Assembly: GCA_039105265.1 (NCBI GenBank)
Contig: JAPFFF010000001.1
Location: forward strand, 2,418,001 to 2,482,000
Length of the DNA: 64,000 nucleotides
Direction of reading: 5' to 3'
Source: Tritrichomonas musculus
Lineage: Eukaryota; Parabasalia; Tritrichomonadida; Tritrichomonadidae
Part shown: in pieces, positions 1-10,500 of the stretch
Numbering within the stretch: position 1 is the first letter of the stretch
How the letters are laid out: every line of letters begins with the position of its first letter
The notes under the pieces: model-generated
Seen by the model: only the letters and a program-made list of their open reading frames with translations
Database searches by the model: none
Told to the model about the DNA's origin: nothing
Translations under genes and position numbers: made by a program

Positions 1-662
1 AGCAGTTCGTATACTATCATTGCAAATGCGTAGACGTCTCCTTGCTTTGTATATTTGAAATCTTTGAAAAACTCTGGAGGTAAGTAGGATACTGTACCGT
101 GGATTTTGCTTGCTGATTCAATTGTTTTCTTGCTAAAAACATCATGCTCGATTTGTGAAATGGCATAATCGGTAATATAAGGATTATTATTATCATCAAC
201 AATAATGTTTTCTGTTTTCAGATTCGAATGAATAACATCATGCGAGTGCAAAAATGACATTCCTTTTGCTATACCATAAATAGTTATTAACTTATCTGTG
301 CTACTTAACTTTTGCTCTGCCTTTCCTTCTTTTTCTAATTGAATAATTTGATGAAGCGACTTATTGGAAACATATTCACTAACTATTGCGGAAGTTTGAT
401 TGTGTGGATAATGCTTAATTGGACTAAAACCTATAAATTGTGTAATTGATGGAAATTCAAGCTTTAATACTGTATCAATTTCCTGCGAAACGTTCTTTGC
501 TATTTTTTTATCATCTTTTTTATGGATTGATTTTTTCAAAATTTTGATGGCATGCGTTGTTTCAGCATTTTTAGATTTTAGCAGAAAAACTTCGCTTACT
601 GGACCTTCTCCGATGCGATCAGAAATACTGTATTGATCAAGATCAATAAAATTGTTCGACAT
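1..662 (-). CDS. Protein pseudokinase, TKL-like (partial, C-terminus outside window)
   Basis: The reading frame starts at an ATG at 662 and runs off the left edge, about 220 codons. It shows a kinase N-lobe with a glycine loop (IGEGPVSEVFLL) and a VAIK-type lysine (HAIKILKK), then the helix before the catalytic loop (GMSFLHSHDVIH). The catalytic loop reads HSNLKTEN where active kinases have HRDLKxxN, so the proton-acceptor Asp is Asn. The DFG position reads DYA. The activation segment ends with SYLPPEFF (an APE equivalent), followed by DVYAFAMIVYELL, typical of subdomain IX. ATP binding might persist but phosphotransfer is unlikely. Parabasalids carry hundreds of TKL kinases, many degenerate. 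The substrate and partner are unknown. Confidence 0.85.
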   Translation of the reverse strand, partial: MSNNFIDLDQYSISDRIGEGPVSEVFLLKSKNAETTHAIKILKKSIHKKDDKKIAKNVSQEIDTVLKLEFPSITQFIGFSPIKHYPHNQTSAIVSEYVSNKSLHQIIQLEKEGKAEQKLSSTDKLITIYGIAKGMSFLHSHDVIHSNLKTENIIVDDNNNPYITDYAISQIEHDVFSKKTIESASKIHGTVSYLPPEFFKDFKYTKQGDVYAFAMIVYEL

Positions 663-1745
663 TAATAATGAAAGAAAACCAAGATTATTAATTGAATAGT
701 TATTTTTGTTTTTTTGAAAATTGAGATTTTTTTCATCGTATAATGGTCAAATCACTACTATTCAAATTTCGATAGTTTTAGGATTTAATCATTCAAAAAT
801 TTTGAAAGTTTGAATTTTTTCTAAGTAATAATTGAACTGGTTAGTATTTCAATAGTTACACCAAAATTTTTTACAACTTTTTCTGATAAATGAACAATAA
901 ACTTTCATCTTTAATTATTTTGTTTTTTTGAGCATAATTTCGCTTAAATAAAGAATGACTATTTCTGCAAAATTATATTAAAAAAGAAGAAATATGATTT
1001 GCTCATAAAAAATTATTTCAAAAAATATAATTTGAATTGATGATAAGTTTTATACTACAAGAAATTGTTTTTGCAAAACAATGAATCTTTATTTAATTTC
1101 CTAAAAAAAATAATATAGATAAATTTTCTGATTTTTAAAAAATATGTAATTATTTTCATAAAAATTTTAGTTTTGGTGAACTATAGTAAATAATTTTGGA
1201 ACATTTAGAAGCAATAAAACTTTTTCGTCGTAAAACATATCTATTATTTAGTAATTTTTAAAAAAAGATATATATTTTGAAGTTTTACTTTAAATTAATT
1301 TCAATATATGAGTTATATATTTATATTACAACGTGGACAAACAAATAATTTGAAATTTTGTGGGAATGTAGTATTTGGATAATAATTAATATTAATTGTA
1401 TTATTATTAGGAAAAGAAGCAAGAAATAAATTACCGCATGCATTTGAATAATTAAGAAGAAAGCCAGCTTTTTAAATTGTAGTTAAAGCAATTCTTTATA
1501 ATATGATCACCGTAATAGAATGTAAAATACTATTTACATATCAAAACATGAAAACAACGATGAATGAACAAATATAAATAAACATTTTGAAATAATAAGC
1601 AAATATAGTCCTGTTGAATTTACAGAAAATGTTGATTTTAAGGAATTGAGTTTCTTATTCATCTTTTTATTTATTTGCTTTATTTTATTTTATATTTCAA
1701 ATTTTAAGTTGTGATTTTGAAAATTATTTTTGAGATGAGTCCGTT
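663..1745. other. Intergenic, AT-rich, no gene seen
   Basis: No reading frame with recognisable protein features on either strand. The stretch is dominated by A/T runs. It holds the 5' flank of the leftward pseudokinase gene. No repeat or RNA gene recognised. Confidence 0.6.
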
Positions 1746-2400
1746 ACGGTTTGAACTGTCTGAAAATCGGGTGATGATTGATGGTGACGTTGTTCGCTTT
1801 TACTGTTGTCACTTTTTCTGTCAATTCTCTAATCTGTGACTTCAGAGATTCCAACTAATTAGATAATTCTGTCCGAATTCGTGAAATCTTTTCTTTCACT
1901 TTATGCTTCTTTTTCTTTTTTTAGATTCTCTTGCATCTTCCTAGGAAGTTGAATTTCACTTGCTATTCTTTCACTTTATGCTTCTTTTTCTTTTTTAGAT
2001 TGTCATGCATCCTCTTAAGAAGTTGAATTTCACTTGCCATTCTTGTTCTTTTTTCAATTTTCTTATTTCTTCTTTCTGTTCTTTGATTTTTCTTTTCATT
2101 TCTTCTTTTTCTTTTCTTATTTCCTCGAATTCGGTTTAAAGATTAAATTTCATTTTTAAAAGGTTTCTTTCTTCAAATCAAAACACTTAATTGTCTCTTC
2201 ATTATTATAATTTAAATCAAATTTCGTAGAATAATCTTTGTGCAGGTGTGCAAGATCTTCTTCTTTTATTCGATATTGAGAAAAAAGAACTGGTGCTAGA
2301 CGGGCAAAATACTCAAGGCATTTGAATAGGAATTCTGGTAGTATTGTTCATTTGGTTCAGTTGTTTTTCTTTGTTGATGAGATTTAGTCATTATGCCATA
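1746..2400 (-). pseudogene. Decayed coiled-coil gene
   Basis: Read leftward, the sequence begins with a plausible start (MTKSHQQRKTTEPNEQYY) and continues in pieces of frame. One is a hydrophobic stretch (CLEYFARLAPVLFSQYRI). Next is a long Lys/Glu/Arg-rich coiled coil from the purine-rich strand around 1890-2130. Last is a heptad-like tail (LESLKSQIRELTEKV). Stops and frame changes interrupt it several times, so it is not a working gene. Family not recognised. It may belong with the fragments at 2509-3432 as one eroded locus. Homology to any mobile element could not be judged by eye. Confidence 0.5.
1893..2042 (-). repeat. 75-bp tandem duplication inside the decayed coiled-coil gene
   Basis: Two adjacent 75-bp copies (1893-1967 and 1968-2042) share the start CTTTCACTTTATGCTTC and the segment AGTTGAATTTCACTTGC, with a few differences. 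The unit is 25 codons, so the duplication kept the coiled-coil frame. Confidence 0.75.
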
Positions 2401-2508
2401 TAAAACTGGATAGGAAGAAAAAGTATGCATGAGACGTTACATAAGGCATTGAAATATGCGTCTTTGAATCCTTCATATATTGCAGGTTATGAAGAAATTA
2501 GATCACTC

Positions 2509-3020
2509 AATTTTACTTGCGTATATTTTCAGTTATATCTTTCATCACTTCAATAACCTCCTTTATCTGATTATCAGATTAACCTTAACTGCTCTGGAGA
2601 CTGATTCTCATTCTTCCTCAACTCTATGTGAATTGACGGTTCTTCCATCTAATCGTAGTCCTCGTCGATATGCTCGATTTCGAGCTTTTCAACTTGTATT
2701 TTTTCGGTATCATTTTTAAGAGCTATTTCATTTCTTGACTCACTTTCATTGTATATCCTATAACCTCTCTGACCTTCTATTTTGTATTGCATGCTATCGC
2801 TTTTTATATAGTCATTCAACTGTATTTGAGTCCACCTTCCGTACTTTGATAGGTTGACATCGTTCTCATAGTTCTTCTTGAATCCAATCCTTTTCTTCTG
2901 TTTCGTTATCTTCACGTATTATTTCGACATCGTGACGAATACTGTGTTGTCTTTCTGAAGCTGATTGATTATAGTCATCCATATACCTGCCCTCTTTCTT
3001 TATGTATTTGACTACCTTGT
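2509..3020 (-). pseudogene. Gene fragment of unknown family, decayed
   Basis: An open stretch of about 88 codons (2649-2915) contains YGRWTQIQLNDYIKSD and an acidic end. The sequence to its right continues in related frames (DHLAIQCLFA, KDLRNKVVKYIKKEG) with interruptions. Its left end, around 2509-2545, encodes MKDITENIRK followed by a stop. This nearly copies the end of the fragment at 3104 (MKNITENIHK, stop), so part of the locus was duplicated. Not a working gene; function not recognised. Confidence 0.45.
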
Positions 3021-3103
3021 TGCGTAAGTCCTTTCAAGCGAATAAACACTGTATTGCAAGGTGATCAATTTCTTTACCATCCGATCGCAGTATCTATCAT
3101 ATT

Positions 3104-3432
3104 TTACTTGTGTATATTTTCAGTTATATTTTTCATTAATTCAGCTCTTTTCTCTGGGTCAGGCATAATTGCTACCATATCTGTAAATATCCTCTTTTTA
3201 CCATCACCACAAAATTTTTTGTAAAAATCTTGAACTGTAACTCTATTATTGATAAGAAGAATTGCATTTTGTCTTAAATTTGGCACTTTTGATTCATCAT
3301 TTTTAAAGATTTCTTTTAATTTATTGATAAATTTTTGATTGGCTTCAATAATTCGTGCTCTTTTTTCTTTTTCTTCTTCTTCATGAATTTTTGCTAATTT
3401 TTCATTTGTTTCTGTTTGACTTGAGAAAAAGA
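3104..3432 (-). pseudogene. C-terminal fragment resembling Hel2/ZNF598 ubiquitin ligase
   Basis: About 108 codons are open with no start of their own. A basic/acidic coiled segment (KIHEEEEKEKRARIIEANQK) leads into LKEIFKNDESKVPNLRQNA, then RVTVQDFYKKFCGDGKKRIF and TDMVAIMPDPEKRAELMKNI. The pattern of an F/Y-rich helix, a G-D-G turn and LVALLPDxxKRxEL resembles the conserved C-terminal region of Hel2/ZNF598, the RING-type E3 that ubiquitinates collided ribosomes. The RING and C2H2 parts are absent, so this is a remnant. The family call rests on remembered motif similarity and is tentative. Confidence 0.45.
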
Positions 3433-4617
3433 TTATAAGCTATATATTATGATTTGTATAGAATCTTTTGAAATTAATATATAATAAAGTATATCATATT
3501 GTAAGAATATTTTAATAGAAAACATTTTCCTAATTTTGCGTATATACTGAGATATGATCAAAGAAAGTTGCCAAAATTGAGAGGAATTTCTATTCAAATG
3601 TAGTATAATTTTGTAATTGATTTTTCTCGAAAATTTGGCGGACGATTTTTCTAAAAATTTAATATAATATATAATGCAATGTATACTACTATTTAAGATA
3701 AATGTAATATACCGGTCATTCGTTGGCTCTGTCCTGGAATCGTTTTTTCCAAAAAAAATCGTAAAATCGGCGAAAAATAGTGTAAATCGCTTTATCTCGG
3801 GATATATACTTATAATGCGCAATTTTTTTGCTTAATCGTGTTTTTAACATCATAATAAGACAAATAACCAATTTTTGGGTAAAAATATTGAATTTTGGCC
3901 GATATTGTTAGTAACGAGTTTTTTTGTATTTTTATCTTAATATAAAAAATCTCATTCTTCACGGATAGGACTTTTTGGTTATTACTCTATATACAATAAA
4001 CATACAATCCTATAATTTTATAATCATATACAATACAGTAATGCAATTATTGTTATACTGATTATGTAGGTACACCTATTTTTTTTTCTGACATTTAATG
4101 CAAAAATACAGAAATCAAATTTTTGAAATATATTTTATTAATAACTCGGTGCAAAGCGAAGCTAATAAAAATATAACAATTGATATATATTAAGATGCTT
4201 GCAATATATATTCTTATAATACCATAAATTTTGAAACATTTTTACATTTACGTCTGGAGACTCGTTATGAAAATCACAACTTTTTGAAAGACTCTCCGCC
4301 GCGATTTCGCTTAAAATCTGAAATCATCAATAACTATCTATGGTGAGTATATATTATTAATTTCGAAGCATATCGACATATCTCGAGAGTTTCCTATGTT
4401 CTTTTGTATTTGCTTCTATCTAAAAATTTTGAACAAATCATAATATTAAAATGATCATCTTTTTTCATTTATTCTTGTAATAAAAATCTTTTATATTAAT
4501 GTAATTATGATTATTACTTATTAAATAATTTGTTTTATTGATTTACTAAAAGATTTTGACTTGAGAAAAAGATTTTTGTTTATAAGGAAGAATAAAATTT
4601 TACCACTCACAATTAAA
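3433..4617. other. Intergenic, AT-rich
   Basis: No supported gene. An 18-bp direct repeat TTGACTTGAGAAAAAGAT occurs at 3416-3433 and 4556-4573, at the two edges of this gap. The end of the large pseudokinase gene lies at its right edge. Confidence 0.6.
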
Positions 4618-7600
4618 TCACCATCTGTATATATCTGAAGGTTTGACTGGCTGATAATTAAGCGATACAAAGAAGATGATATCATTGAGGGAGTTTTGCT
4701 CTGGATAGTAGCCAAGTTTCTCAATGAAGCTCATCGCATCTTTGTGTGAAACTGTCTCAATATTCTTATTTTTGCTTTGATGGATTTTCACTTTGATTCG
4801 ATATTTGCACAAAGGATTCAGGCCATAAATATATCGTGTGATGATGAGTCGGAATGAATAAATCTTGATATTAGTGCTTATTTCCAGTGTCCGATACACA
4901 TGCTTGTTGTCGATTCTTGCAACTCGCCGGTCACTCTCAAACTTCATGATTTGTGAAAAATCTTCTTGTAGAAATCCTGGGTTGTGATTATATCTTTCTT
5001 TTCTGTTTTCTGTTTTATAATGTGATATCTTTTTCTTCATAGCAAACACTATTCTTTTCATGGGCTCTTCTCTAAATTCATACGTTACATCAGAATCTTT
5101 CTCTTCGTTCTCAATTGTTGCAATTTCGGCAAACATTCTTTCATTATTTTCTTTAATTTTGATCAATTTTTCTTTGATTTCAATGATATTCGAACTTTCA
5201 TCATCGGCTTCATTGTCATCAGATTCTGATATGACGAAATTTGAAAATCGTAATATGTCACTGACAGTAGAACCAATTCTTAGATGCGTGTCAAATATTT
5301 GATAGATTTCGTTTGTTTTTTCTTTGCATACAAAAATATCAAAAATAATTGGAAATGTGATTTTGAATGATGAATATTCATAGTGTAAAAAGTTTTCGTA
5401 GTTTTTTTGAAATTTGCTTTTGATTTCTTTGTTTTGATTGTGAATGTTGAGATTGTATATTTTATATACAATTTCATTCATTGTTTCAATTTCATAAATT
5501 TCAGATGGAATGATTTTGTTCCTGTCAAACTTTTTCATCATTTCTTTAAACTTTTTCATGTCTTTCCTTTGGTATTTCTCAATATTTGAACTATCCTTCA
5601 ATCTTGTCGTTGATGTTTTTATTGGATTTGGGGAGTTCTTGAAGAAGAAATAGAAAGGGATGATTAATGGAAGAAATGTTTCTGTAATGTTGTTGTAATA
5701 TATACCAATCGAATTTATACTCAATTCTCCATGATAAAGATTTAGTGAATGGATGCTACTTATTTCTCTTGAAATGAAAAATAAATAAATAAGAAGATGA
5801 TCACAAAAGTATTTTGTTTCTTCTCTCTCAAATTCATCAAGATTTGTGATTGGAATGATGTTAGAATTAAATTTAATCATGACTTCGCTGCAATTATAGA
5901 AATCTTCATCATTCTTATTCAATCCGTTGTTATCAAACATCGACAACTTCATCAATTCTTTCTCGTTGTCTGAAAGACTTCCAATGCTTCCTGTATTCAT
6001 TCCAATTGCATTCAATTCAATCATTTTATTAAATCGTTCTTCGAAGAATAATATCTTATTCGTAAAATTGACATCTCCATTCTTGAAATCAAAGAATTGG
6101 AGAATTGGAGTAATAGCATCTTTTTTAATAGGGGGAATTTCAATATTTTCACTTATGCCAATTTTTTGACAAGTCTTAATTAATTTTTGGATTGCGCTTT
6201 TAGCGGATTTGTTGCCAAAGTAGAAATTAATAACAATGTCACTTAATTCACATTCATATGTGTTACAGTCTTCTGATTCTTTGATTCGTGTTTCAATTTC
6301 TTCTTCGTTATTCCTGTATACCAGAAGATTATTAATATTCGCAATGACTTCTCTAAATGTTGAATATTGTATCTCTCTGTCTGTACTCATGCATCTTGAA
6401 ATGATGTCTTTCATTCCTTGAACTCCATACTTAGCATCAATATTTTCTTCATCGTTAAATAGAAAATCGCAATAATCGTTCCGTAATTGATCAATTCGAT
6501 CTTGACGCGTTGTATTCCCAAATTGTTCAGTTGGAGACTTTGCTGTAATGATTTCATACATTAAAACTCCAAATGAATAAATGTCATATCGTGCCTTATC
6601 TTCATTTGTTTCTTCTTCTATACTTAATTCATTCGGTCTTTGAATCAAATCTGGATGACGATAATAGGCAGAGCAGACAAGTTTCGTTTGATGTTGTTCG
6701 AGTTGGGTGTCATGTGCAAAATTGCCAATGTAAGCGTTCTTTTTATTATCAATGAAAATATCAAAACTGTTGATGTTTTGATGATAAATGTATTTCGAAT
6801 GTAATTCTAAAAATCCAATCGCGATTTCTTTAATCATGACAATTTTGTCTATAGTTTTAAATTCAATACTCAATTCGTCTTTGTCTTTGCCTTTATATTT
6901 GTCTTTATCTTCGTCTTTATCTTCGTCTTTATTATTGTTTATATTTGAAAGGAAAACACGGAGATTCAAGAATGGGAAATAAGGAATCATAATTTGATTA
7001 TTTCCAATTTGATTCGTAGAATGAATTATGAAACTTCCATATTCTTCTGTTCTGAATTCTTTCCTATATATTGCTAATTCAAGATCAATCAGTTCTTGAC
7101 GGATGCTTGATGTCAAGTTGTTTGAATTGAATGTTTTCTTGAAATAAAATTTGCAATCATTATCAAAACATGATTTGAAAGTTGCATTGAAATCTCCAAT
7201 ATTTTGAATGTAATCGAGATCATAAAAAACGCTTGAAGTAAAACTTTCTTCGATATAGTTTTCATCTACTTGATTTTCTTGAAATTTTTGTTTAATTTTT
7301 TCTTGATCAATAAGGTTATGAATGATGAGAGAGAAAAGTTGATATATTATTTGATATTGTCTATCTTGTTTAAATAAGTTTATTTTTTTTGCGACTCTTG
7401 TCTTCAATATTGAATAATCATTTTCTTTATTTTCTTTTAAAAATGATTTGTATGCTGCTATTAGCGGACCTTTGCTTGTGTATTTATTTAATTGTTCAAA
7501 TGAATTATCAAAAAGATCAATAAATGCAAATGGATTAAAAGGATTGCTTGGTGCTAGAATAAGCCGTTGTCGAAGATTTTTTAAACCATATTTATCTTTT

Positions 7601-10500
7601 TTGAAATTAAAGAATTGGAGAATTGGAGTAATGACGTCTTTTTTAATAGGAGAAATTACAATATTTTCATTTATTCCAAATTTTTGACAAGTCATAATGT
7701 ATTTTTGAATTGTTTTTTTAGAGTATTCATTACCAAAATAGAAATTAATGACAATGTCACTCAATTCACATTCATATGTGTTAATATCTTGTGATCCTCT
7801 GATTCGTGCTTCAATTTCTTCTTCACAATTATTAGAAATCAAAAGATTATCAATATTTGCAATAACTTCTTCAAATGTTGAATATTGTATCTCTCTATCT
7901 GTGCTCATACATTTTGAAATGATGGCTTTCATTCCTTGAACTCCATACTTAGCATCAAAATCTTTTTCAGATTTAAATAGAAAATCACACAAATTGCCTT
8001 CTAAGAGGCGAATTATTTCTGTCTTTGACAAATCAACAAATCTATCTTTAGGTGATTTTGTCGTAATGATTTCATACATCAAAACTCCAAACGAATAAAT
8101 GTCATATCGTGCTTTATTTTCATCAGTTTCGACTTCAATGCTCAAATCAATCGGTTTCTGTACTAAATCTGGATGACGATAATAGGCTGACTGGACAAAT
8201 CTCGTTTGGTGTTGCTCATATTCAGTGTCGTGTACAAAATTGCCAATGTAAGCGTTCTTATTGTTGTCAATGAAAATATCACTGCTGCTTATGTTTAGAT
8301 GATAAATGTGATCTGAATGTAATTCTGAAAAGCCAATTGCAATTTCTTTAATAATAACAAGTTTGTCTATGGTCGCAAAATTATCTTTGTTGTTTATATT
8401 TGAAAGGAAAGCACAGAGATTCAAGAATGGGAAATAAGGAATCATAATTTGATTATTTCCAATTTGATTCGTAGAATGAATTATGAAACTCCCATATTCT
8501 TCTGTTCTGAATTCTTTTCTATATATTGCTGATTCAAGATCAATCAGTTCTTGACGGATGCTTGATGTCAAGTTGTTTGAATTGAATGTTTTCTTGAAAT
8601 AAAATTTACAATCATTATCAAAACATGATTTGAAAGTTGCATTGAAATCTCCAATATTTTGAATGTAATCGATATCATGAAAAACGCTTGAAGTAAAACT
8701 TTCTTCGATATAGTTTTCATCTACTTGTTTTTCTTGAAATTTTTGTTTAATTTTTTCTTGATCAATAAGGTTATGAATGATGAGAGAGAAAAGTTGATAT
8801 ATTATTTGATACTGTCTATCTTGTTTAAATAAGCTTATTTTTTTTGCGACTCTTGTCTTCAATATTGAATAATCATTTTCTTTATTTTCTTTTAAAAATG
8901 ATTTGTATGCAGCAATCAATGGATGAAAATCTGTATATTTTTTTATTTTTTCGAATAATTCATAAAAATCTTCAATAAAAGCTATTGGCTCATAAAAATG
9001 GCTTGGTGCTTGAATAAGCCGTTTCCTTAAGCTTACAGAATTAAGCAGCTGTAGAATTTGAGTCAATGGATCTTTTGATGTTATTTTAACAGATTTATTT
9101 ATTCCAATTGCTTTACAATTATCAATAAATTTTATAATTGTGTTTTTAGAGTATTCATTGCCAAAGTAGAAATTAATAACAATGTCACTTAATTCACATT
9201 CATATGTGTTACAGTCTTCTGATTCTTTGATTCGTGTTTCAATTTCTTCTTCGTTATTCCTGTATACCAGAAGATTATCAATATTCACAATGACTTCTTC
9301 AAATGTTGAATATTGTATCTCTCTGTCTGTACTCATGCATCTTGAAATGATGTCTCTCATTCCTTGAACTCCATACTTATCATCAAAATCTTCTTCATCG
9401 TTAAATAGAAAACCACAAAAATCGTTTTGTAATTGATCATTTCGATCTTTCTGTGTCGTGTTCCCAAATTGTTCAGTTGGAGACTTTGTTGTAATGATTT
9501 CATACATCAAAACTCCAAACGAATAAATGTCATATCGTGCCTTATCTTCATTTGTTTCTGATTCAATGCTCAGATCAATCGGATTCTGAATTAAATCTGG
9601 ATGACGGAAATAAGAAGAAGCATCCTGTTTCGTTGTATTCGATTCAAGTTCGACTGAGTGAGCAAAAGATCCAATGTACGCGTTTTTATTGTTGTCAATG
9701 AAAATGTGCTTGTGACTTAGATTGTTGTGATAGATGAAATGATCATGCAATTCACTCAGACCAATCGCAATTTCTTTGATCATCACAATTTTGTCGATCA
9801 CGCTGAACCTTTCTTTTAATTCTTCTTTTTTGACTTTTTGAATGAAAAATTCTAAATCATGAAATTGGAAATATGGAACCAAAATTATATTATTTTCATG
9901 ATTTTTATTCGAGTGAACAACAAAACTATGATATTTGTCATTTGAAAAGTCAGTATAATAAATTTGAAGCTCGTCATCGATGATTTTGTGATGATGAGAG
10001 AAAATTTCATAATTGTAAGTTTTTTGAAAATAAAAATGAGCATTTTCATCAAAAACGAGTTTGAAACTTGCGTTTAAATCATTAATATCTTCAATATTAG
10101 CAACTTCATATGCTGTAATATTTTGTGTTTTGAAAAAATTTTTTAGCTTTTCTTTCATTTTGGAGGATATTATTTGTTGGTCAAGAAAATTTCGAACAAA
10201 AATTGAAAAAAAATGGAAAATGCATTTGGCTTTGTATTTATCTGAACATTTTTTGATTGCTTCTTTTACTTGTGCTAGAAGTTGAGAATTATTATTATTA
10301 TCTGCTCCTATATTCAAAAATTGCTGATATGATTTTATTATAGAAGATTCATCAGTCTTGCAATTAAAACGGTTTATTAAATTTTCACAAAAATCAATAA
10401 TATTATTTGGATTATCCAAATCTTCAAATATTGGAGGAATATCATCTAAGTCGTTTGCTTTCCCTAGTAATTCAGTTTTCCTAATAATCTTTCTTTTCAT
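4618..10500 (-). CDS. Giant protein with three tandem pseudokinase units plus a fourth kinase-like region
   Basis: The first in-frame ATG is at 10500, giving about 1,960 residues. Each of three units has a helical lead (PLIAAYKSFLKENKEND in units 2 and 3), a kinase-like fold and a short tail (TYECELSDIVINFYFGN). The catalytic loop reads HNNLSHKHIFI near residue 258, HLNISSSDIFI near 734 and HQNINSFDIFI near 1240. HRD is therefore lost, and the DFG position reads IGSFAH, IGNFVH or IGNFAH. APE is replaced by YxRHPDL, while DIYSFGVLMYEIIT is kept. A fourth, more diverged region has HSLNLYHGELSINS near residue 1590. No catalysis is expected. A scaffold or allosteric role is inference. No signal peptide or membrane segment is obvious. 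Units are very similar at the DNA level, suggesting gene conversion. Confidence 0.85.
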   Translation of the reverse strand: MKRKIIRKTELLGKANDLDDIPPIFEDLDNPNNIIDFCENLINRFNCKTDESSIIKSYQQFLNIGADNNNNSQLLAQVKEAIKKCSDKYKAKCIFHFFSIFVRNFLDQQIISSKMKEKLKNFFKTQNITAYEVANIEDINDLNASFKLVFDENAHFYFQKTYNYEIFSHHHKIIDDELQIYYTDFSNDKYHSFVVHSNKNHENNIILVPYFQFHDLEFFIQKVKKEELKERFSVIDKIVMIKEIAIGLSELHDHFIYHNNLSHKHIFIDNNKNAYIGSFAHSVELESNTTKQDASSYFRHPDLIQNPIDLSIESETNEDKARYDIYSFGVLMYEIITTKSPTEQFGNTTQKDRNDQLQNDFCGFLFNDEEDFDDKYGVQGMRDIISRCMSTDREIQYSTFEEVIVNIDNLLVYRNNEEEIETRIKESEDCNTYECELSDIVINFYFGNEYSKNTIIKFIDNCKAIGINKSVKITSKDPLTQILQLLNSVSLRKRLIQAPSHFYEPIAFIEDFYELFEKIKKYTDFHPLIAAYKSFLKENKENDYSILKTRVAKKISLFKQDRQYQIIYQLFSLIIHNLIDQEKIKQKFQEKQVDENYIEESFTSSVFHDIDYIQNIGDFNATFKSCFDNDCKFYFKKTFNSNNLTSSIRQELIDLESAIYRKEFRTEEYGSFIIHSTNQIGNNQIMIPYFPFLNLCAFLSNINNKDNFATIDKLVIIKEIAIGFSELHSDHIYHLNISSSDIFIDNNKNAYIGNFVHDTEYEQHQTRFVQSAYYRHPDLVQKPIDLSIEVETDENKARYDIYSFGVLMYEIITTKSPKDRFVDLSKTEIIRLLEGNLCDFLFKSEKDFDAKYGVQGMKAIISKCMSTDREIQYSTFEEVIANIDNLLISNNCEEEIEARIRGSQDINTYECELSDIVINFYFGNEYSKKTIQKYIMTCQKFGINENIVISPIKKDVITPILQFFNFKKDKYGLKNLRQRLILAPSNPFNPFAFIDLFDNSFEQLNKYTSKGPLIAAYKSFLKENKENDYSILKTRVAKKINLFKQDRQYQIIYQLFSLIIHNLIDQEKIKQKFQENQVDENYIEESFTSSVFYDLDYIQNIGDFNATFKSCFDNDCKFYFKKTFNSNNLTSSIRQELIDLELAIYRKEFRTEEYGSFIIHSTNQIGNNQIMIPYFPFLNLRVFLSNINNNKDEDKDEDKDKYKGKDKDELSIEFKTIDKIVMIKEIAIGFLELHSKYIYHQNINSFDIFIDNKKNAYIGNFAHDTQLEQHQTKLVCSAYYRHPDLIQRPNELSIEEETNEDKARYDIYSFGVLMYEIITAKSPTEQFGNTTRQDRIDQLRNDYCDFLFNDEENIDAKYGVQGMKDIISRCMSTDREIQYSTFREVIANINNLLVYRNNEEEIETRIKESEDCNTYECELSDIVINFYFGNKSAKSAIQKLIKTCQKIGISENIEIPPIKKDAITPILQFFDFKNGDVNFTNKILFFEERFNKMIELNAIGMNTGSIGSLSDNEKELMKLSMFDNNGLNKNDEDFYNCSEVMIKFNSNIIPITNLDEFEREETKYFCDHLLIYLFFISREISSIHSLNLYHGELSINSIGIYYNNITETFLPLIIPFYFFFKNSPNPIKTSTTRLKDSSNIEKYQRKDMKKFKEMMKKFDRNKIIPSEIYEIETMNEIVYKIYNLNIHNQNKEIKSKFQKNYENFLHYEYSSFKITFPIIFDIFVCKEKTNEIYQIFDTHLRIGSTVSDILRFSNFVISESDDNEADDESSNIIEIKEKLIKIKENNERMFAEIATIENEEKDSDVTYEFREEPMKRIVFAMKKKISHYKTENRKERYNHNPGFLQEDFSQIMKFESDRRVARIDNKHVYRTLEISTNIKIYSFRLIITRYIYGLNPLCKYRIKVKIHQSKNKNIETVSHKDAMSFIEKLGYYPEQNSLNDIIFFVSLNYQPVKPSDIYRW
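6796..6965 (-). repeat. Lys/Asp/Glu microsatellite insertion in pseudokinase unit 3
   Basis: At about 6875-6940 unit 3 carries an in-frame run encoding KDEDKDEDKDKYKGKDKDE, built from repeats of TCGTCTTTATCT on the plus strand. Units 1 and 2 lack it. It sits in a loop just before the helix leading to the pseudo-catalytic loop. Confidence 0.75.
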
